From contig JALHQC010000001.1 in assembly GCA_022842165.1 (NCBI GenBank), forward strand, positions 124,001 to 188,000: 64,000 nucleotides of DNA, in the 5' to 3' direction. Position numbers and translations under genes: made by a program. This DNA is from a bacterium (GTDB lineage Bacteria > Pseudomonadota > Alphaproteobacteria > Rhizobiales > Aestuariivirgaceae). Numbering within the stretch: position 1 is the stretch's first letter; every line of letters starts with the position of its first letter. This document shows positions 9,362 through 19,940 of this stretch, in pieces. Under the pieces are notes generated by a model, which had not been told where the DNA came from, made no database searches, and saw only the letters and a program-made list of their open reading frames with translations.

Positions 9362-10294
9362 CTAAACCGGCTCGATATCCTGCCGCTTGCTGCGCTCGTC
9401 GCGGATGGCCGAGAACGAAAACACTGCCAGCGCCATCCAGATGACGGCGAAAGACGCCAGCTTCCACATGTCGAGCGGTTCGCGGAAGATAAAGACCGCC
9501 GTCAGGAACACCAGCGAGGGCGAAATATACTGCAGCAGACCCGCCGTCGAATAGCGCAGGCGCCGCAGCGAGGCCGCGAACAGCATGAGCGAAAGTGCCG
9601 TCATCACGCCGCAGCCCATCAGCAACAGCGTATCGCGCGTGGTCTGGCCGAAATGCGCCTGGCCCTTTGACACCAGCCAGTATTGCGCGGCGAGCAACGG
9701 AACGGCAATGATCGCCACCTCGACGAAGAAGCCCTGGATCGGCCCCACCGGAATCGTCTTGCGCAGGAAGCCGTAGAGGCAGAAGGTCGCCGCCAGCATC
9801 AGGCCCAGCCACGGAAAATGGCCCAGCGCCACGGTCTGGATCAGCACGCCGATGGCGGCGAGGCCAAGCGCCAGCTTCTGCGGCGCGGTGAAGCGCTCGC
9901 CCAGAAACACATAGCCCATCACCACGTTCAGCAGCGGATTGATGAAATAGCCAAGGCTCGATTCCAGCGTGCGTCCGACCTGGATCGACCAGACATAGAA
10001 GCCCCAGTTGAATACGACGAGGGCAGAGGTCAGCGTAAGGATGGCAAGGTTCCGCGGCGAGGTGACGGCGCGCCACACATCGCCCCACAGTCCAAGATAC
10101 CAGACCATGAATCCGGCGATCGGCAAGGACCAGACGCCGCGGTTCACCGCGATCTCGATCGGAGAGACATGGCGGATCAGGCCGAAATAGACGGCCATGC
10201 CGCCCCAGATCAGGTGCGCCATCACGGCGAGCAGGACGCCCTTTTCGGCATTCGTCAGTGTACGGGGCAATCTGGTCTCATGCGCAAGGGCCAT
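9362..10294 (-). CDS. rarD: EamA-family permease RarD
   Basis: A 310-residue, ten-helix inner-membrane protein of the drug/metabolite transporter superfamily. Two EamA repeats are seen (about residues 18-150 and 165-295). RarD-type landmarks are AHLIWGGMAVYFGLIRHVSPIEIAVNRGVWSLP, NWGFYVWSIQVGRTLESSLGYFINPL and LRRLRYSTAGLLQYISPS. The physiological solute is not established for the subfamily. It reads in the same direction as cimA but is 85 bases downstream of its stop, so cotranscription is possible. Confidence 0.9.
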   Translation of the reverse strand: MALAHETRLPRTLTNAEKGVLLAVMAHLIWGGMAVYFGLIRHVSPIEIAVNRGVWSLPIAGFMVWYLGLWGDVWRAVTSPRNLAILTLTSALVVFNWGFYVWSIQVGRTLESSLGYFINPLLNVVMGYVFLGERFTAPQKLALGLAAIGVLIQTVALGHFPWLGLMLAATFCLYGFLRKTIPVGPIQGFFVEVAIIAVPLLAAQYWLVSKGQAHFGQTTRDTLLLMGCGVMTALSLMLFAASLRRLRYSTAGLLQYISPSLVFLTAVFIFREPLDMWKLASFAVIWMALAVFSFSAIRDERSKRQDIEPV

Positions 10295-10379
10295 CGCCGC
10301 CCTTTAGACCCTCGCGCCCCGCCCGGCAAATCCCGAGCCGGACATGGGCTACATGCCAGGCGCGCATGCCGGGAACCCG

Positions 10380-11966
10380 TCAACTCGCGGCAACGCCTTC
10401 ACGCACCAGCTTGTAGGTGATCGAGTCCGAGAGGGCCTGGAACGAAGCATCCACGATGTTGGGCGACACGCCCACCGTGAACCAGCGATTGCCCCTGCCG
10501 TCGCGGCTTTCGATCAAAACGCGGGTCGTGGCGCCCGTACCGCCATTGAGGATGCGGACCTTGAAGTCGACGAGTTCCATGTCGTCGATGTAGCCCTGAT
10601 ACTTGCCGAGGTCCTTGCGCAGGGCGACATCGAGTGCGTTCACCGGGCCGTTGCCTTCGCCGGCATTGAGGTAGACCTGGTCATCGACCTTCACCTTCAC
10701 CACGGCTTCCGAGATCATTTCATTATCGCGCTGTTCCACGATCACGCGGAAGGACAACACGTCGAAATATTTCGGCACGGTTCCGAGTGCGCGGCGCGCC
10801 AGCAGTTCGAAGGAGGCATCGGCCCCGTCATAGGCATAGCCTTCAGCCTCGCGTTCCTTCACGCTGCGCAAGAGGTCATCGAGCCGTGAATCATCCTTCG
10901 CCACGCTCAAGCCTATGCGCTGCAGTTCCGCCAGCAGATTCGATTTTCCGGCCTGGTCCGAAATCAGCATCTGGCGGCGGTTGCCTACCGATTCAGGCGG
11001 CACGTGCTCATAGGTCTGCGGTTCCTTGACGATGGCGGAGGCATGGATGCCGGCCTTGGTCGCAAAGGCGCTTTTTCCCACATAGGGCGCCTGCTTGTTG
11101 GGCGAGCGGTTCAGCAACTCGTCGAAGGCGCGGGCCACGGGTGTCAGCTCCTGCAGCCGCGCGGCGTCGATGCCGGTCTCGAAGCGTTCCGCGTAGTGTT
11201 TCTTCAACACCAGCGTAGGAATGAGCGACACGAGATTGGCATTGCCGCAGCGCTCGCCGATGCCGTTCAACGTCCCTTGAATCTGCCGCACGCCGGCATC
11301 GACGGCGGCCAGCGAATTGGCCACCGCCTGGTCGGTGTCGTTGTGGGCATGAATGCCGAGATTGGCGCCAGGCACCGCTTTCGTCACGGTACGGACGATT
11401 TCGGAAACCTCTGCCGGCAGCGTGCCGCCGTTGGTATCGCACAGCACCACCCAGCGCGCGCCTGCCTCATAGGCGGTCGCCGCACAGGCCAGCGCATAAG
11501 CGGGGTTCGCCTTGTAGCCATCGAAGAAATGCTCGCAGTCGATCAGCACTTCCTTGCCAACGGCGCGCGCGGCTTCAACCGTCTGGCGGAGCGTCTCGAG
11601 ATTTTCCTCGTTCGTGCAACCGAGTGCGACCCGCACATGATAGTCCCAGGATTTTGCCACGAAACACACGGCGGACGCATTGGCGTTCAGCAACTGCTGG
11701 AGGCCGGCATCGTTCGAGACGGACCGCCCGGCCCGCTTGGTCATCCCGAAGGCCGTGAAGGTCGCCTTTGTCGTGCGCGCGGTTGCGAACAGGGCCGTGT
11801 CGGTGGGGTTGCCGCCCGGAAAGCCGCCCTCGATATAGTCGATGCCGATCTGGTCCAGCATGGCTATCACGACGAGCTTGTCCTCCAGCGAAAAATCCAC
11901 GCCCGGAGTCTGCTGCCCATCGCGCAGCGTGGTGTCGAAGAGATAAAGGCGTTCACGGGTCATCAT
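10380..11966 (-). CDS. cimA: (R)-citramalate synthase
   Basis: A 528-residue protein with an N-terminal TIM-barrel acyltransferase (DTTLRDGQQTPGVDFS metal-binding start, HAHNDTDQAVANSLAAVDAG metal-binding His pair, NGIGERCGNANL). A C-terminal LeuA-type allosteric domain follows (about residues 400-520). The long form with FDTTLRDGQQ and the GYAYDGADASFELLARR linker is typical of CimA, which condenses pyruvate and acetyl-CoA to (R)-citramalate for threonine-independent isoleucine synthesis, rather than of leuA or homocitrate synthase. ATG 11966 follows AAGGAA; a second ATG is at 11963. The ribosome-binding site abuts a palindromic repeat at 11977. Confidence 0.9.
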   Translation of the reverse strand: MMTRERLYLFDTTLRDGQQTPGVDFSLEDKLVVIAMLDQIGIDYIEGGFPGGNPTDTALFATARTTKATFTAFGMTKRAGRSVSNDAGLQQLLNANASAVCFVAKSWDYHVRVALGCTNEENLETLRQTVEAARAVGKEVLIDCEHFFDGYKANPAYALACAATAYEAGARWVVLCDTNGGTLPAEVSEIVRTVTKAVPGANLGIHAHNDTDQAVANSLAAVDAGVRQIQGTLNGIGERCGNANLVSLIPTLVLKKHYAERFETGIDAARLQELTPVARAFDELLNRSPNKQAPYVGKSAFATKAGIHASAIVKEPQTYEHVPPESVGNRRQMLISDQAGKSNLLAELQRIGLSVAKDDSRLDDLLRSVKEREAEGYAYDGADASFELLARRALGTVPKYFDVLSFRVIVEQRDNEMISEAVVKVKVDDQVYLNAGEGNGPVNALDVALRKDLGKYQGYIDDMELVDFKVRILNGGTGATTRVLIESRDGRGNRWFTVGVSPNIVDASFQALSDSITYKLVREGVAAS

Positions 11967-11976
11967 GTAATTCCTT

Positions 11977-12023
11977 CCTTCTCCCCTTGCGGGAGAAGGT
12001 GGCGCGCAGCGCCGGATGAGGGG
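11977..12023. repeat. REP-like palindromic repeat
   Basis: CCTTCTCCC (11977-11985), spacer cttgc, GGGAGAAGG (11991-11999) forms a perfect 9-bp stem. It is followed directly by a second stem, GGCGC gca GCGCC (12001-12013), and a GGATGAGGGG tail. This two-hairpin layout matches a family of short dispersed repeats common between genes of Hyphomicrobiales. It sits immediately upstream of the cimA ribosome-binding site, on the 3' side of the small membrane-protein gene at 12033-12167, so its RNA could shape the boundary between the two messages. Confidence 0.75.
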
Positions 12024-12032
12024 TCTCCTTGC

Positions 12033-12167
12033 TCACAGCAGCCCGTTCCAACGCAGCACGATGTAGATGGCAAGCGCCAGTACGATCACTTTCAGCGCGA
12101 TGTAGCCGAGCCAATGCCTGGGGAATGGCAGATTATCGTGCCAGGATTTCTTTTCGGGATCGTTCAT
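12033..12167 (-). CDS. 44-residue single-pass membrane protein
   Basis: Reverse-strand frame starting MNDPEKKSWHDNLPFPRHW, followed by one hydrophobic segment of about 20 residues (IALKVIVLALAIYIVLRW) and a short tail ending GLL. AAGGA lies eight bases before the ATG at 12167. The protein is basic and aromatic at the membrane edge, the usual look of a small inner-membrane protein. It lies between cysS and cimA on the same strand, with a palindromic repeat on either side. The function is unknown. Good codon use, a ribosome-binding site and membrane topology support a real gene. Confidence 0.6.
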   Translation of the reverse strand: MNDPEKKSWHDNLPFPRHWLGYIALKVIVLALAIYIVLRWNGLL

Positions 12168-12190
12168 GCACTCGTTCCTTCAAGACATTC

Positions 12191-12263
12191 GTCATTCCGG
12201 CGCAGGCCGGAATCCAGCTTCTTCCCGTAGCAAAGCGGGGCCCCGGCCTTCGCCGGGGTGACG
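12191..12263. repeat. Two-hairpin intergenic palindromic repeat
   Basis: ATTCCGGC gcag GCCGGAAT (12194-12213) and, 27 bases on, CCCCGGC cttc GCCGGGG (12241-12258) form two perfect stems. They are bounded by GTCATTCCGG and GGGGTGACGG, which are themselves roughly complementary. This is the familiar dispersed-repeat pattern of many alphaproteobacterial genomes. It fills most of the gap between cysS and the small membrane-protein gene and could serve as a transcript end for cysS. Confidence 0.75.
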
Positions 12264-12282
12264 GAATTGTGAGATGCGCGCA

Positions 12283-13917
<1,635 letters not shown>

Positions 13918-14157
13918 GGTGTTCCTCGAGGCTTGCCGGCCCGGGGATCGCTTCGTCTCAATTCAAGTCAAGCGGCGCCCTGCCAGCGGATGTGAGCTAG
14001 CTGCAAATAATGCCGCAAATGGCGGCGATGGCGCGGGTACGGGTCATTTCGGGGCGCACCATGCGTCAGCAGGCTGTTTCCGTCAAGGGTGTGGAACAAA
14101 GCAGGGTTGCCATGCCGTTTCCAGCCTACCGGCGCGGGCGGCCCCTGCGTTAAGGAA

Positions 14158-15036
14158 GTGCTCTTCAAACGGCGGAAACTCGGCGTGCCAGAACAGAAGA
14201 TCGGCCAGGCGGGAATGTGGATGGCAGGCTGGCTCACCGCCACGCTCGGCATGACCATTGCCGGGCGCGAACTGGCGCAAGCGGTCTCGATCTTCGAACT
14301 CATGATGTTCCGGAGCGTTTTCGCCACCCTGATCCTCATTCCCTTCGTCATGCTGAACGGCGGCATCCGCCACCGGCTGTCGCAGTTCCGCCTGCACACG
14401 CTCCGCAACGTCATCCACTATGCCGCGCAATATGCGTGGTTTTCGGCTCTGCTGCTCATCCCGCTGGCCGAGGTCATCGCCATCGAATTCACCATGCCGC
14501 TGTGGATTGCCATGCTGGCGGTAGCCTTCCTGGGCGAGCGCATGTTCGGCTTCAAGATCGCCGCGCTCATCATCGGTTTTGCCGGTGTGCTAATGATCGT
14601 CAAGCCGGGCCTCACGCTCAACCCCGGCCATGTGGTGGCGCTGGCTGCGGCGCTGCTGTTTGCCGGGTCGGTCACCCTCACCAAATTCATCACCAGGCGG
14701 GATAGCGCGCTCACCGTCATCTTCCTGATGTTCGCGATCCAGTCGGTGTTCGGCGCCATACCGGCCTGGCTCACCTGGACCACGCCGCCCCTCGAAAGCT
14801 GGAAGTGGATCGCCGTCGTCGCCACCACCGGAACGGTGTCGCATTACTGCCTGTCGAAGGCGATCTCGCTGGCCGACGCGACTGTCGTCATGCCGATGGA
14901 TTTCCTGCGCCTGCCGCTCACCGCGCTTGCGGGTTTCCTGATCTATCAGGAGGGGATCGATGCGTGGTCGATTGCCGGGGCGATCCTCATTCTCGCCGCC
15001 AACACCATCAACCTCGTGAAAGCCCGCCAGCAATGA
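14158..15036 (+). CDS. DMT superfamily (EamA) transporter
   Basis: About 292 residues with ten predicted membrane helices in two EamA repeats. Typical segments are ELMMFRSVFATLILIPFVML, AEVIAIEFTMPLWIAMLAVAFLGERM and ADATVVMPMDFLRLPLTALAGFLIYQE. The solute is unknown. The start is uncertain: the frame is open from GTG 14089, GTG 14158 (AAGGA just upstream but too close), ATG 14215 and ATG 14221. The basic KRRKLG stretch encoded after 14158 suits the cytoplasmic N-terminus. Its TGA overlaps the ATG of the next transporter gene (ATGA), so the two are coupled and may be paired exporters. The 240 bases upstream back to cysS show no gene. Confidence 0.8.
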   Translation: MLFKRRKLGVPEQKIGQAGMWMAGWLTATLGMTIAGRELAQAVSIFELMMFRSVFATLILIPFVMLNGGIRHRLSQFRLHTLRNVIHYAAQYAWFSALLLIPLAEVIAIEFTMPLWIAMLAVAFLGERMFGFKIAALIIGFAGVLMIVKPGLTLNPGHVVALAAALLFAGSVTLTKFITRRDSALTVIFLMFAIQSVFGAIPAWLTWTTPPLESWKWIAVVATTGTVSHYCLSKAISLADATVVMPMDFLRLPLTALAGFLIYQEGIDAWSIAGAILILAANTINLVKARQQ

Positions 15037-15935
15037 CCGCCGCCGAACAGAAGAACCACAGGCTCGGCCTGATGCTGGTGGCTGCCGCCGCACTGGCCTG
15101 GTCGTCATCCGGCGTCTTCGTGCGGCTGATCGGGGCCGATCTCTTCACCATGCTGTTCTGGCGCGGCATCTTCTCAGGCGCTGGCGTCTTCGCGGTCTTC
15201 GTCATCATGGAGCGCGAGAAAACCTTCGCGGTGCTGAAGACGCTGCGCTGGCCAGCACTCGCCGTGGCGCTGCTTTCCACCATGGGCATGATCACCGGCA
15301 TCGGCTCGATGCGCTATACCTCCGTTGCCGATGCCATGGTGATCTATGCCACCGTGCCATTCATGACGGCGGCACTCGCCTTCGTCACCATCGGCGAAAG
15401 GCCGAGCCGCTCGACCATGACGGCAAGCGTCGTGGCGCTCTGCGGTGTTGGCGTCATGCTATGGGGTTCGGAACTCGGCGGCAGCCTGTTCGGCAAGTTC
15501 CTCGCGGTGCTGATGACGCTGTCGATGGCGGGCTTCACCGTCATCATGCGCCGCCACCGCGAGGTGCCGATGCTGCCGGCCATGGCGGCTTCGGCCTGGA
15601 TCTGCTCTTTCGTGTGTTTCTGGTGGGCCGAACCCATGGGCATCAGCCAGCAGGACCTGGTGTTGATCGCGCTGTTCGGAATTTTCCAGAACGCGGCAGG
15701 CCTCGCGCTCTATACCTTTGGCTCGAAACGCATCCCGGCGGCGGAGGCCACGTTGCTGGCGGCGCTCGAAGTGCCCTTCACGCCGCTGTGGGTATTCCTG
15801 CTGCTGGGCGAAACGCCTGCCGCGCAGACGCTGATCGGCGGCGCCATCGTGCTCATCGCCCTGTTCACGCATATCCTGGCGGAATTCCGCGGCAAGAAAC
15901 CCGCCGCGGCGGACGCCTTCCCCATTGCCCCATAG
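15033..15935 (+). CDS. DMT superfamily (EamA) transporter
   Basis: A 300-residue, ten-helix membrane protein with two EamA domains. Recognisable segments are AAALAWSSSGVFVRLIGADLFTMLFWRG, YTSVADAMVIYATVPFMTAALAFVTIGERPS and RIPAAEATLLAALEVPFTPLWVFLLLGETP. The start ATG at 15033 overlaps the stop of the preceding DMT gene (ATGA), fixing the start and implying translational coupling. The two proteins belong to different DMT subgroups by eye, so this is not a recent duplication. The substrate is unknown. Confidence 0.88.
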   Translation: MTAAEQKNHRLGLMLVAAAALAWSSSGVFVRLIGADLFTMLFWRGIFSGAGVFAVFVIMEREKTFAVLKTLRWPALAVALLSTMGMITGIGSMRYTSVADAMVIYATVPFMTAALAFVTIGERPSRSTMTASVVALCGVGVMLWGSELGGSLFGKFLAVLMTLSMAGFTVIMRRHREVPMLPAMAASAWICSFVCFWWAEPMGISQQDLVLIALFGIFQNAAGLALYTFGSKRIPAAEATLLAALEVPFTPLWVFLLLGETPAAQTLIGGAIVLIALFTHILAEFRGKKPAAADAFPIAP

Positions 15936-16008
15936 TCCGGCCGATGATTTGCCATTGCCGGGAAACCGGCCGTCACCTACCAATATCGCGAAATCAGGCG
16001 GGGGCCAG

Positions 16009-16809
16009 ATGGCGCATTTGCTGAGATATGGAGCTTCGGTGAACACGTCCATCCTGCGGGCGAACCCGAAGCATAACTTCGCGCATACGCATGCCCTGCA
16101 GGTTTTCGACAGCAGTTCCATCTACTCGATGATTCCGAAGAATGGCTGCACCACGCTGCGCGTCTCGATCGCGCTCGCGAACGGCATGATCGCCGATCGA
16201 TCGCAATGGGAATGGGTCCACCTCAACAACGATTCCTTCCGACCGAACCTGAAGGATCTTGGGCTGGCGCGCTACCGCTTCACCATCCTGCGCTGCCCCT
16301 ATGGGCGGCTGGTCAGCTGTTACCTCGAGAAAATCGTCCGTCGCAGCCCCGATGCCGCCAAGTTCCAGGCGGCCACCGGCATCTCCGATCTCGATCCCCT
16401 CACCTTCCGCCAGTTCTGCGGCGCGCTTGCCCAACTGGACGTGCTGCGATCCAACCTGCACTGGCGGCCGCAGATCGATTTTCTCGTCTATGCCGATTAC
16501 GACGACTATTTCTGCTTCGAAAGTTTTGGCGCCATCGCAGCAACGCTCGACACCAGGATCGGGCTCAGGATCGTCGATGCGCGACCGATGGCGAGGCATG
16601 ATTCAAGCCAGTACGAGACGGTCGATGCCAGCTGCGGCTTCGCGGACGCGGAATTGCGCGATCTCGAAGCGATGCTCGACAGCGGCCGCTATCCCCGGCC
16701 CGGCCAGTTCTACGACGCGGCGCTCATCGAACAGACCGGCACGATCTACCGGGACGATCTCGTCCTCTACCAGCAGCATTGCCCCGGCAAGGGCCTGTTC
16801 GCGGCCTAG
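16009..16809 (+). CDS. Sulfotransferase-like protein
   Basis: A 266-residue protein resembling the sulfotransferase family 2 fold. IPKNGCTT (residues about 42-49) sits in the position of the PAPS 5'-phosphosulfate loop (usually IPKTGGTS), with the preceding strand SSIYSM. FTILRCPYGRLVSCYLEKI (about 93-111) matches the 3'-phosphate-binding region (usually R-x-P-x-R-x-x-S). These features suggest transfer of sulfate from PAPS to a carbohydrate or other acceptor, but no acceptor can be named. ATG 16009 is chosen; an upstream in-frame ATG at 15925 would overlap the previous gene. It converges on the GST gene with a 4-base overlap. Confidence 0.65.
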   Translation: MAHLLRYGASVNTSILRANPKHNFAHTHALQVFDSSSIYSMIPKNGCTTLRVSIALANGMIADRSQWEWVHLNNDSFRPNLKDLGLARYRFTILRCPYGRLVSCYLEKIVRRSPDAAKFQAATGISDLDPLTFRQFCGALAQLDVLRSNLHWRPQIDFLVYADYDDYFCFESFGAIAATLDTRIGLRIVDARPMARHDSSQYETVDASCGFADAELRDLEAMLDSGRYPRPGQFYDAALIEQTGTIYRDDLVLYQQHCPGKGLFAA

Positions 16810-17501
16810 GCGGGGGATGGCGCGGAGCCCTGACCGAACAGTACGCGGCGTTCCTCGTCCGTCAGCGGTTTCGAGTAGGACGGTTCTACCGCCGCGTAGA
16901 CCTTCGTCACCGCGGGCCTTGCGGCAATCGTCTCGAACCAGCGCTTCAGGTGCGGAAAATCCCCGATCTTCTGCTTGTGGCGCTCGTGCGGCACGATCCA
17001 GGGATAGGACGCCATGTCGGCAATCGAGTATTCGCCCGCCAGATATTCCCGGTCGGCCAGCCGCGTGTTCATGACGCCATAAAGCCGCGCCGTTTCCCTG
17101 GTGTAGCGGTCCATCGCATAGGGGATTTTCTCTGGCGCATAGATGTTGAAATGGCCGTTCTGCCCCGCCATCGGCCCCAGCCCGCCCACTTGCCAGAACA
17201 GCCATTGCAGCACCTCGGTCCGGCCGCGCAGGTCCTTGGGCAGGAACAAACCGGACTTCTCGGCGAGATAGAGAAGGATCGCCCCCGACTCGAAGAGTGA
17301 AACAGGCTTGCCGCCATCGGCGGGCGCGTGATCGACAATGGCCGGAATGCGGTTGTTGGGCGAAACCGCCAGGAAGTCCGGCCGGAACTGCTCGCCCTTG
17401 CCGATATCGACGGAATGAATGCGGTAGTCGATCCCCGCTTCTTCCAGGAAAATCGTGATCTTGTGGCCGTTGGGCGTGGGCCAGTGATAGAGATCGATCA
17501 T
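16806..17501 (-). CDS. Glutathione S-transferase, YfcG/nu-class-like
   Basis: A 231-residue cytosolic protein. The thioredoxin-like N-domain begins MIDLYHWPTPNGHKITIFLEEAG; TPNGHK is the nu-class disulfide-reductase signature. NNRIPAIVD (cis-Pro) and LFESGAILLYLAEKSG (Ser for the glutathione gamma-glutamyl group) follow, then a helical C-domain (about 90-200) with EYSIADMASYPW. Nu-class enzymes reduce disulfide-bonded substrates with glutathione more than they conjugate xenobiotics. ATG 17501 is preferred over an upstream start because GGAG lies nine bases before it. Confidence 0.9.
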   Translation of the reverse strand: MIDLYHWPTPNGHKITIFLEEAGIDYRIHSVDIGKGEQFRPDFLAVSPNNRIPAIVDHAPADGGKPVSLFESGAILLYLAEKSGLFLPKDLRGRTEVLQWLFWQVGGLGPMAGQNGHFNIYAPEKIPYAMDRYTRETARLYGVMNTRLADREYLAGEYSIADMASYPWIVPHERHKQKIGDFPHLKRWFETIAARPAVTKVYAAVEPSYSKPLTDEERRVLFGQGSAPSPA

Positions 17502-17709
17502 CTTGCGGTTCTCCAAATCCCGTCTCAGGGGCGCAGCCGTCATGGTCTTGCCAGATCAGACGCCGGAGTGCCGGATTTGGTTGCGTTTGGCAATGCTCGG
17601 GCAGCCGAAACCCGGCCGAGGCGGAACAACTGCACCTGGCAGCGAATTGCTGGCCATGCCGTTGATCGGCGCAGCGACGGGTCATTCTGCCCGGGAAGGA
17701 CGCTTGTTG

Positions 17710-18786
17710 ATGCCTCATCGCCAGTCTTCAGGACTGTCTGGTGCCGAAATGGAACCGCCCCGCCGTTCCCTGTCGCCTACGGGCGCAGCCGTTCTTCTGT
17801 CCTTGGGGCTCGTCTTCACCGGGTTTGCAATATGGGCTCTGGCGGGCATCCTCTTTCTGTTTTTTGCAGCGCTCCTGCTGTCCATTTTGCTTCGCAGTCT
17901 GGGCGGGTTCATCGAAACCCACACGCCGGTCAATGACAACTGGTCGCTTGCGCTTGCCGGGCTGATCCTCTTCGGGGCAGTTGCGGCGTTCGTCACGCTG
18001 CTGGGCGCCCAACTCAGCGACGAGTGGGGGCAGCTCGTCAGCGGACTTCCGGGTCTGGTCGACGGCGTCGGCCGCAGAGCCGGATTCGACAATCTTGCCG
18101 CGACCATCATCGAAAGGCTGCAGGGCAACTTCAGCCAGCAGGGCGCGCTTGGCCGCATCGCCGGCTACACTTCTACGGTTGCCGGCGTCTTGACGAACAT
18201 TGCGCTGGTCATCGCTGCAGGGATTTATCTTGCGGCCCAGCATGATCTCTACTGGAGAGGCACTCTACAACTGTTTCCGGCGGGTGTCCGGCCGGTGGCG
18301 GCTAATGCACTGGGAAAAATCGGCGCTGCCCTGAGGCTGTGGATCCTCGGCCAGCTGATCTCGATGACGCTGGTCGGCACGCTGACGACGCTCGGCCTCT
18401 GGATGATCGGCATTCCATCTGCCCTCGCGCTTGGTTCGATCGCCGGGTTGGCCGAGTTCATTCCCCTGATCGGCCCGGTGCTCGGCGCCATTCCGGCCGT
18501 GCTCGTGGCGTCCAACCAGGGCACGACCGAGTTGTTGTGGGTGCTCGGCCTGTTTCTGGTGATCCAGCAGCTCGAGGGCAATCTGATCATGCCTCTCGTC
18601 CAGCAGAACATGGTGAAACTGCCTCCGGTCCTCACCTTGTTCGCGGTCGTGGGGTTTGGCTCGCTGTTCGGTTTCCCGGGCGCGCTGCTTGGTGCGCCGC
18701 TGGCCGTGGTGCTGCTGGTGGCCGTCAAGGAACTCTATGTCCGCCGCACGCTGGGGGAAGACACGGAAATCCCCGGCAGCGACTGA
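17710..18786 (+). CDS. AI-2E family transporter
   Basis: A 358-residue membrane protein of the AI-2E (PF01594-like) family. Paired N-terminal helices (residues about 25-70), a helical extramembrane middle (QLVSGLPGLVDGVGRR...) and a C-terminal hydrophobic core with the family hallmarks GLAEFIPLIGPVLGAIPAVL and QQLEGNLIMPLVQQNMVKLPPVL are present. Members include autoinducer-2 exporters and Na+/H+ antiporters; the solute cannot be assigned. ATG 17710 has AAGGA nine bases upstream and is preferred over an open extension back to 17503. Confidence 0.88.
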   Translation: MPHRQSSGLSGAEMEPPRRSLSPTGAAVLLSLGLVFTGFAIWALAGILFLFFAALLLSILLRSLGGFIETHTPVNDNWSLALAGLILFGAVAAFVTLLGAQLSDEWGQLVSGLPGLVDGVGRRAGFDNLAATIIERLQGNFSQQGALGRIAGYTSTVAGVLTNIALVIAAGIYLAAQHDLYWRGTLQLFPAGVRPVAANALGKIGAALRLWILGQLISMTLVGTLTTLGLWMIGIPSALALGSIAGLAEFIPLIGPVLGAIPAVLVASNQGTTELLWVLGLFLVIQQLEGNLIMPLVQQNMVKLPPVLTLFAVVGFGSLFGFPGALLGAPLAVVLLVAVKELYVRRTLGEDTEIPGSD

Positions 18787-18856
18787 GCCGACCAGGCCGC
18801 CATCATCAACCTGGCGCCGCGCGGCAGTTGGCACGCATCGATCGTCGCCGTTGGCC

Positions 18857-19906
18857 TCATGAGGTGATGGAGAACAACCGTTCGGTATCCGCCTTTCCAG
18901 CGCCCGCCGTCGGCTTCTGGTCCTGCAACCATCGGCTGGGGCTGGCGCCCTTTACGCGCAGGAATTCGCGATTGAAGTTGGATTTGGTGTTGAAGCCGCT
19001 GTCGAGCATGGCGCTGGTCACCGTGCGGCCTTCCAGCAACATCCGGCAAGCCTCCTCGATGCGCTGGCGGTTGATGTAGCGCGAGACATTCTCACCCTTC
19101 ACCCGGTTGATGGCGGCGGAAAGCTGCTTTGCCGGCACGATGAGTTTGCGGGCAAGGCGGGCAAGCGTCAGGTCGGGGTCGGTGAAAGGCTTGTGAGTTT
19201 GCACATAGTAATCGAGCCGGGCGACGATGATCTGATCGCGCTCGAGATCGGCCTGCGAGAGGGCGTCATCTCCCGCGGCATCGTCGCGCTGGCTTTCGGC
19301 CGCGTGCGAGAGGCCGAGCACGCCAAGGCTGAGGAGTGAGAGCGAGGACACGAGGCTCGGCAGCCAGAACAGGGCGCCGGTATTGCCCATCGCCAGATTG
19401 TAGGCAATCAGCACATCGCAAGCAGCGGAGGCGATGAGCGCAATCGCGATGATGCGCCAGGCGAGCAGCGGCATGGCCCCGCTTTGCAGGCGGCTGTGAA
19501 GCAGGCTGTCGGCACCCTGCCCCAGCCGCAGCAGCATGGCCGCGCCATAGCCCGCGAACGACAAGGGGATCAGCACATCGAGAAGCGCCGGGCTGGTCGA
19601 CAGCAAAACAAGCGCCAGGACCGGCCCCAGTCCATGCCAGGCGAGGCGGCGCCATTTCCGGTCTCCACCTGAGACCCGCGCGAAGGCAAACCAGGCGATC
19701 GGCGGAATGAGCGTTGCCATGACCGGTTGCAGCGGCCTCAGTCCGGCAAATCCATAATGCTGGACGAGCGCGATGATGGCGCTTTGCACGGCGCAGGCCG
19801 CGATCAAGAACAGTACGGTTGCATGGGTCTCACGCGCCACGAGGCGGTGGATGAGAAATCCTGCCAGCAGCAGGGCGATGATCATGGGAATCGGCAGGAC
19901 GGGCAT
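18857..19906 (-). CDS. Membrane-anchored AraC-family transcriptional regulator
   Basis: A 349-residue protein. Residues about 1-215 form seven hydrophobic segments; residues about 245-340 form the AraC/XylS DNA-binding domain with two helix-turn-helix units (LTLARLARKLIVPAKQLSAAIN and TVTSAMLDSGFNTKSNFNREFLRVKGASPSRW). This architecture suggests a regulator sensing a membrane or extracellular signal. It is divergent from the secreted hydrolase gene at 20040; the 133-base spacer holds a perfect 11-bp inverted repeat (19941-19979), a plausible binding site for the protein itself. The link to the hydrolase is inferred from that arrangement. Confidence 0.88.
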   Translation of the reverse strand: MPVLPIPMIIALLLAGFLIHRLVARETHATVLFLIAACAVQSAIIALVQHYGFAGLRPLQPVMATLIPPIAWFAFARVSGGDRKWRRLAWHGLGPVLALVLLSTSPALLDVLIPLSFAGYGAAMLLRLGQGADSLLHSRLQSGAMPLLAWRIIAIALIASAACDVLIAYNLAMGNTGALFWLPSLVSSLSLLSLGVLGLSHAAESQRDDAAGDDALSQADLERDQIIVARLDYYVQTHKPFTDPDLTLARLARKLIVPAKQLSAAINRVKGENVSRYINRQRIEEACRMLLEGRTVTSAMLDSGFNTKSNFNREFLRVKGASPSRWLQDQKPTAGAGKADTERLFSITS

Positions 19907-19940
19907 CGGTCTCCCCTCGGTCTGGAGACATGTCTAACAA

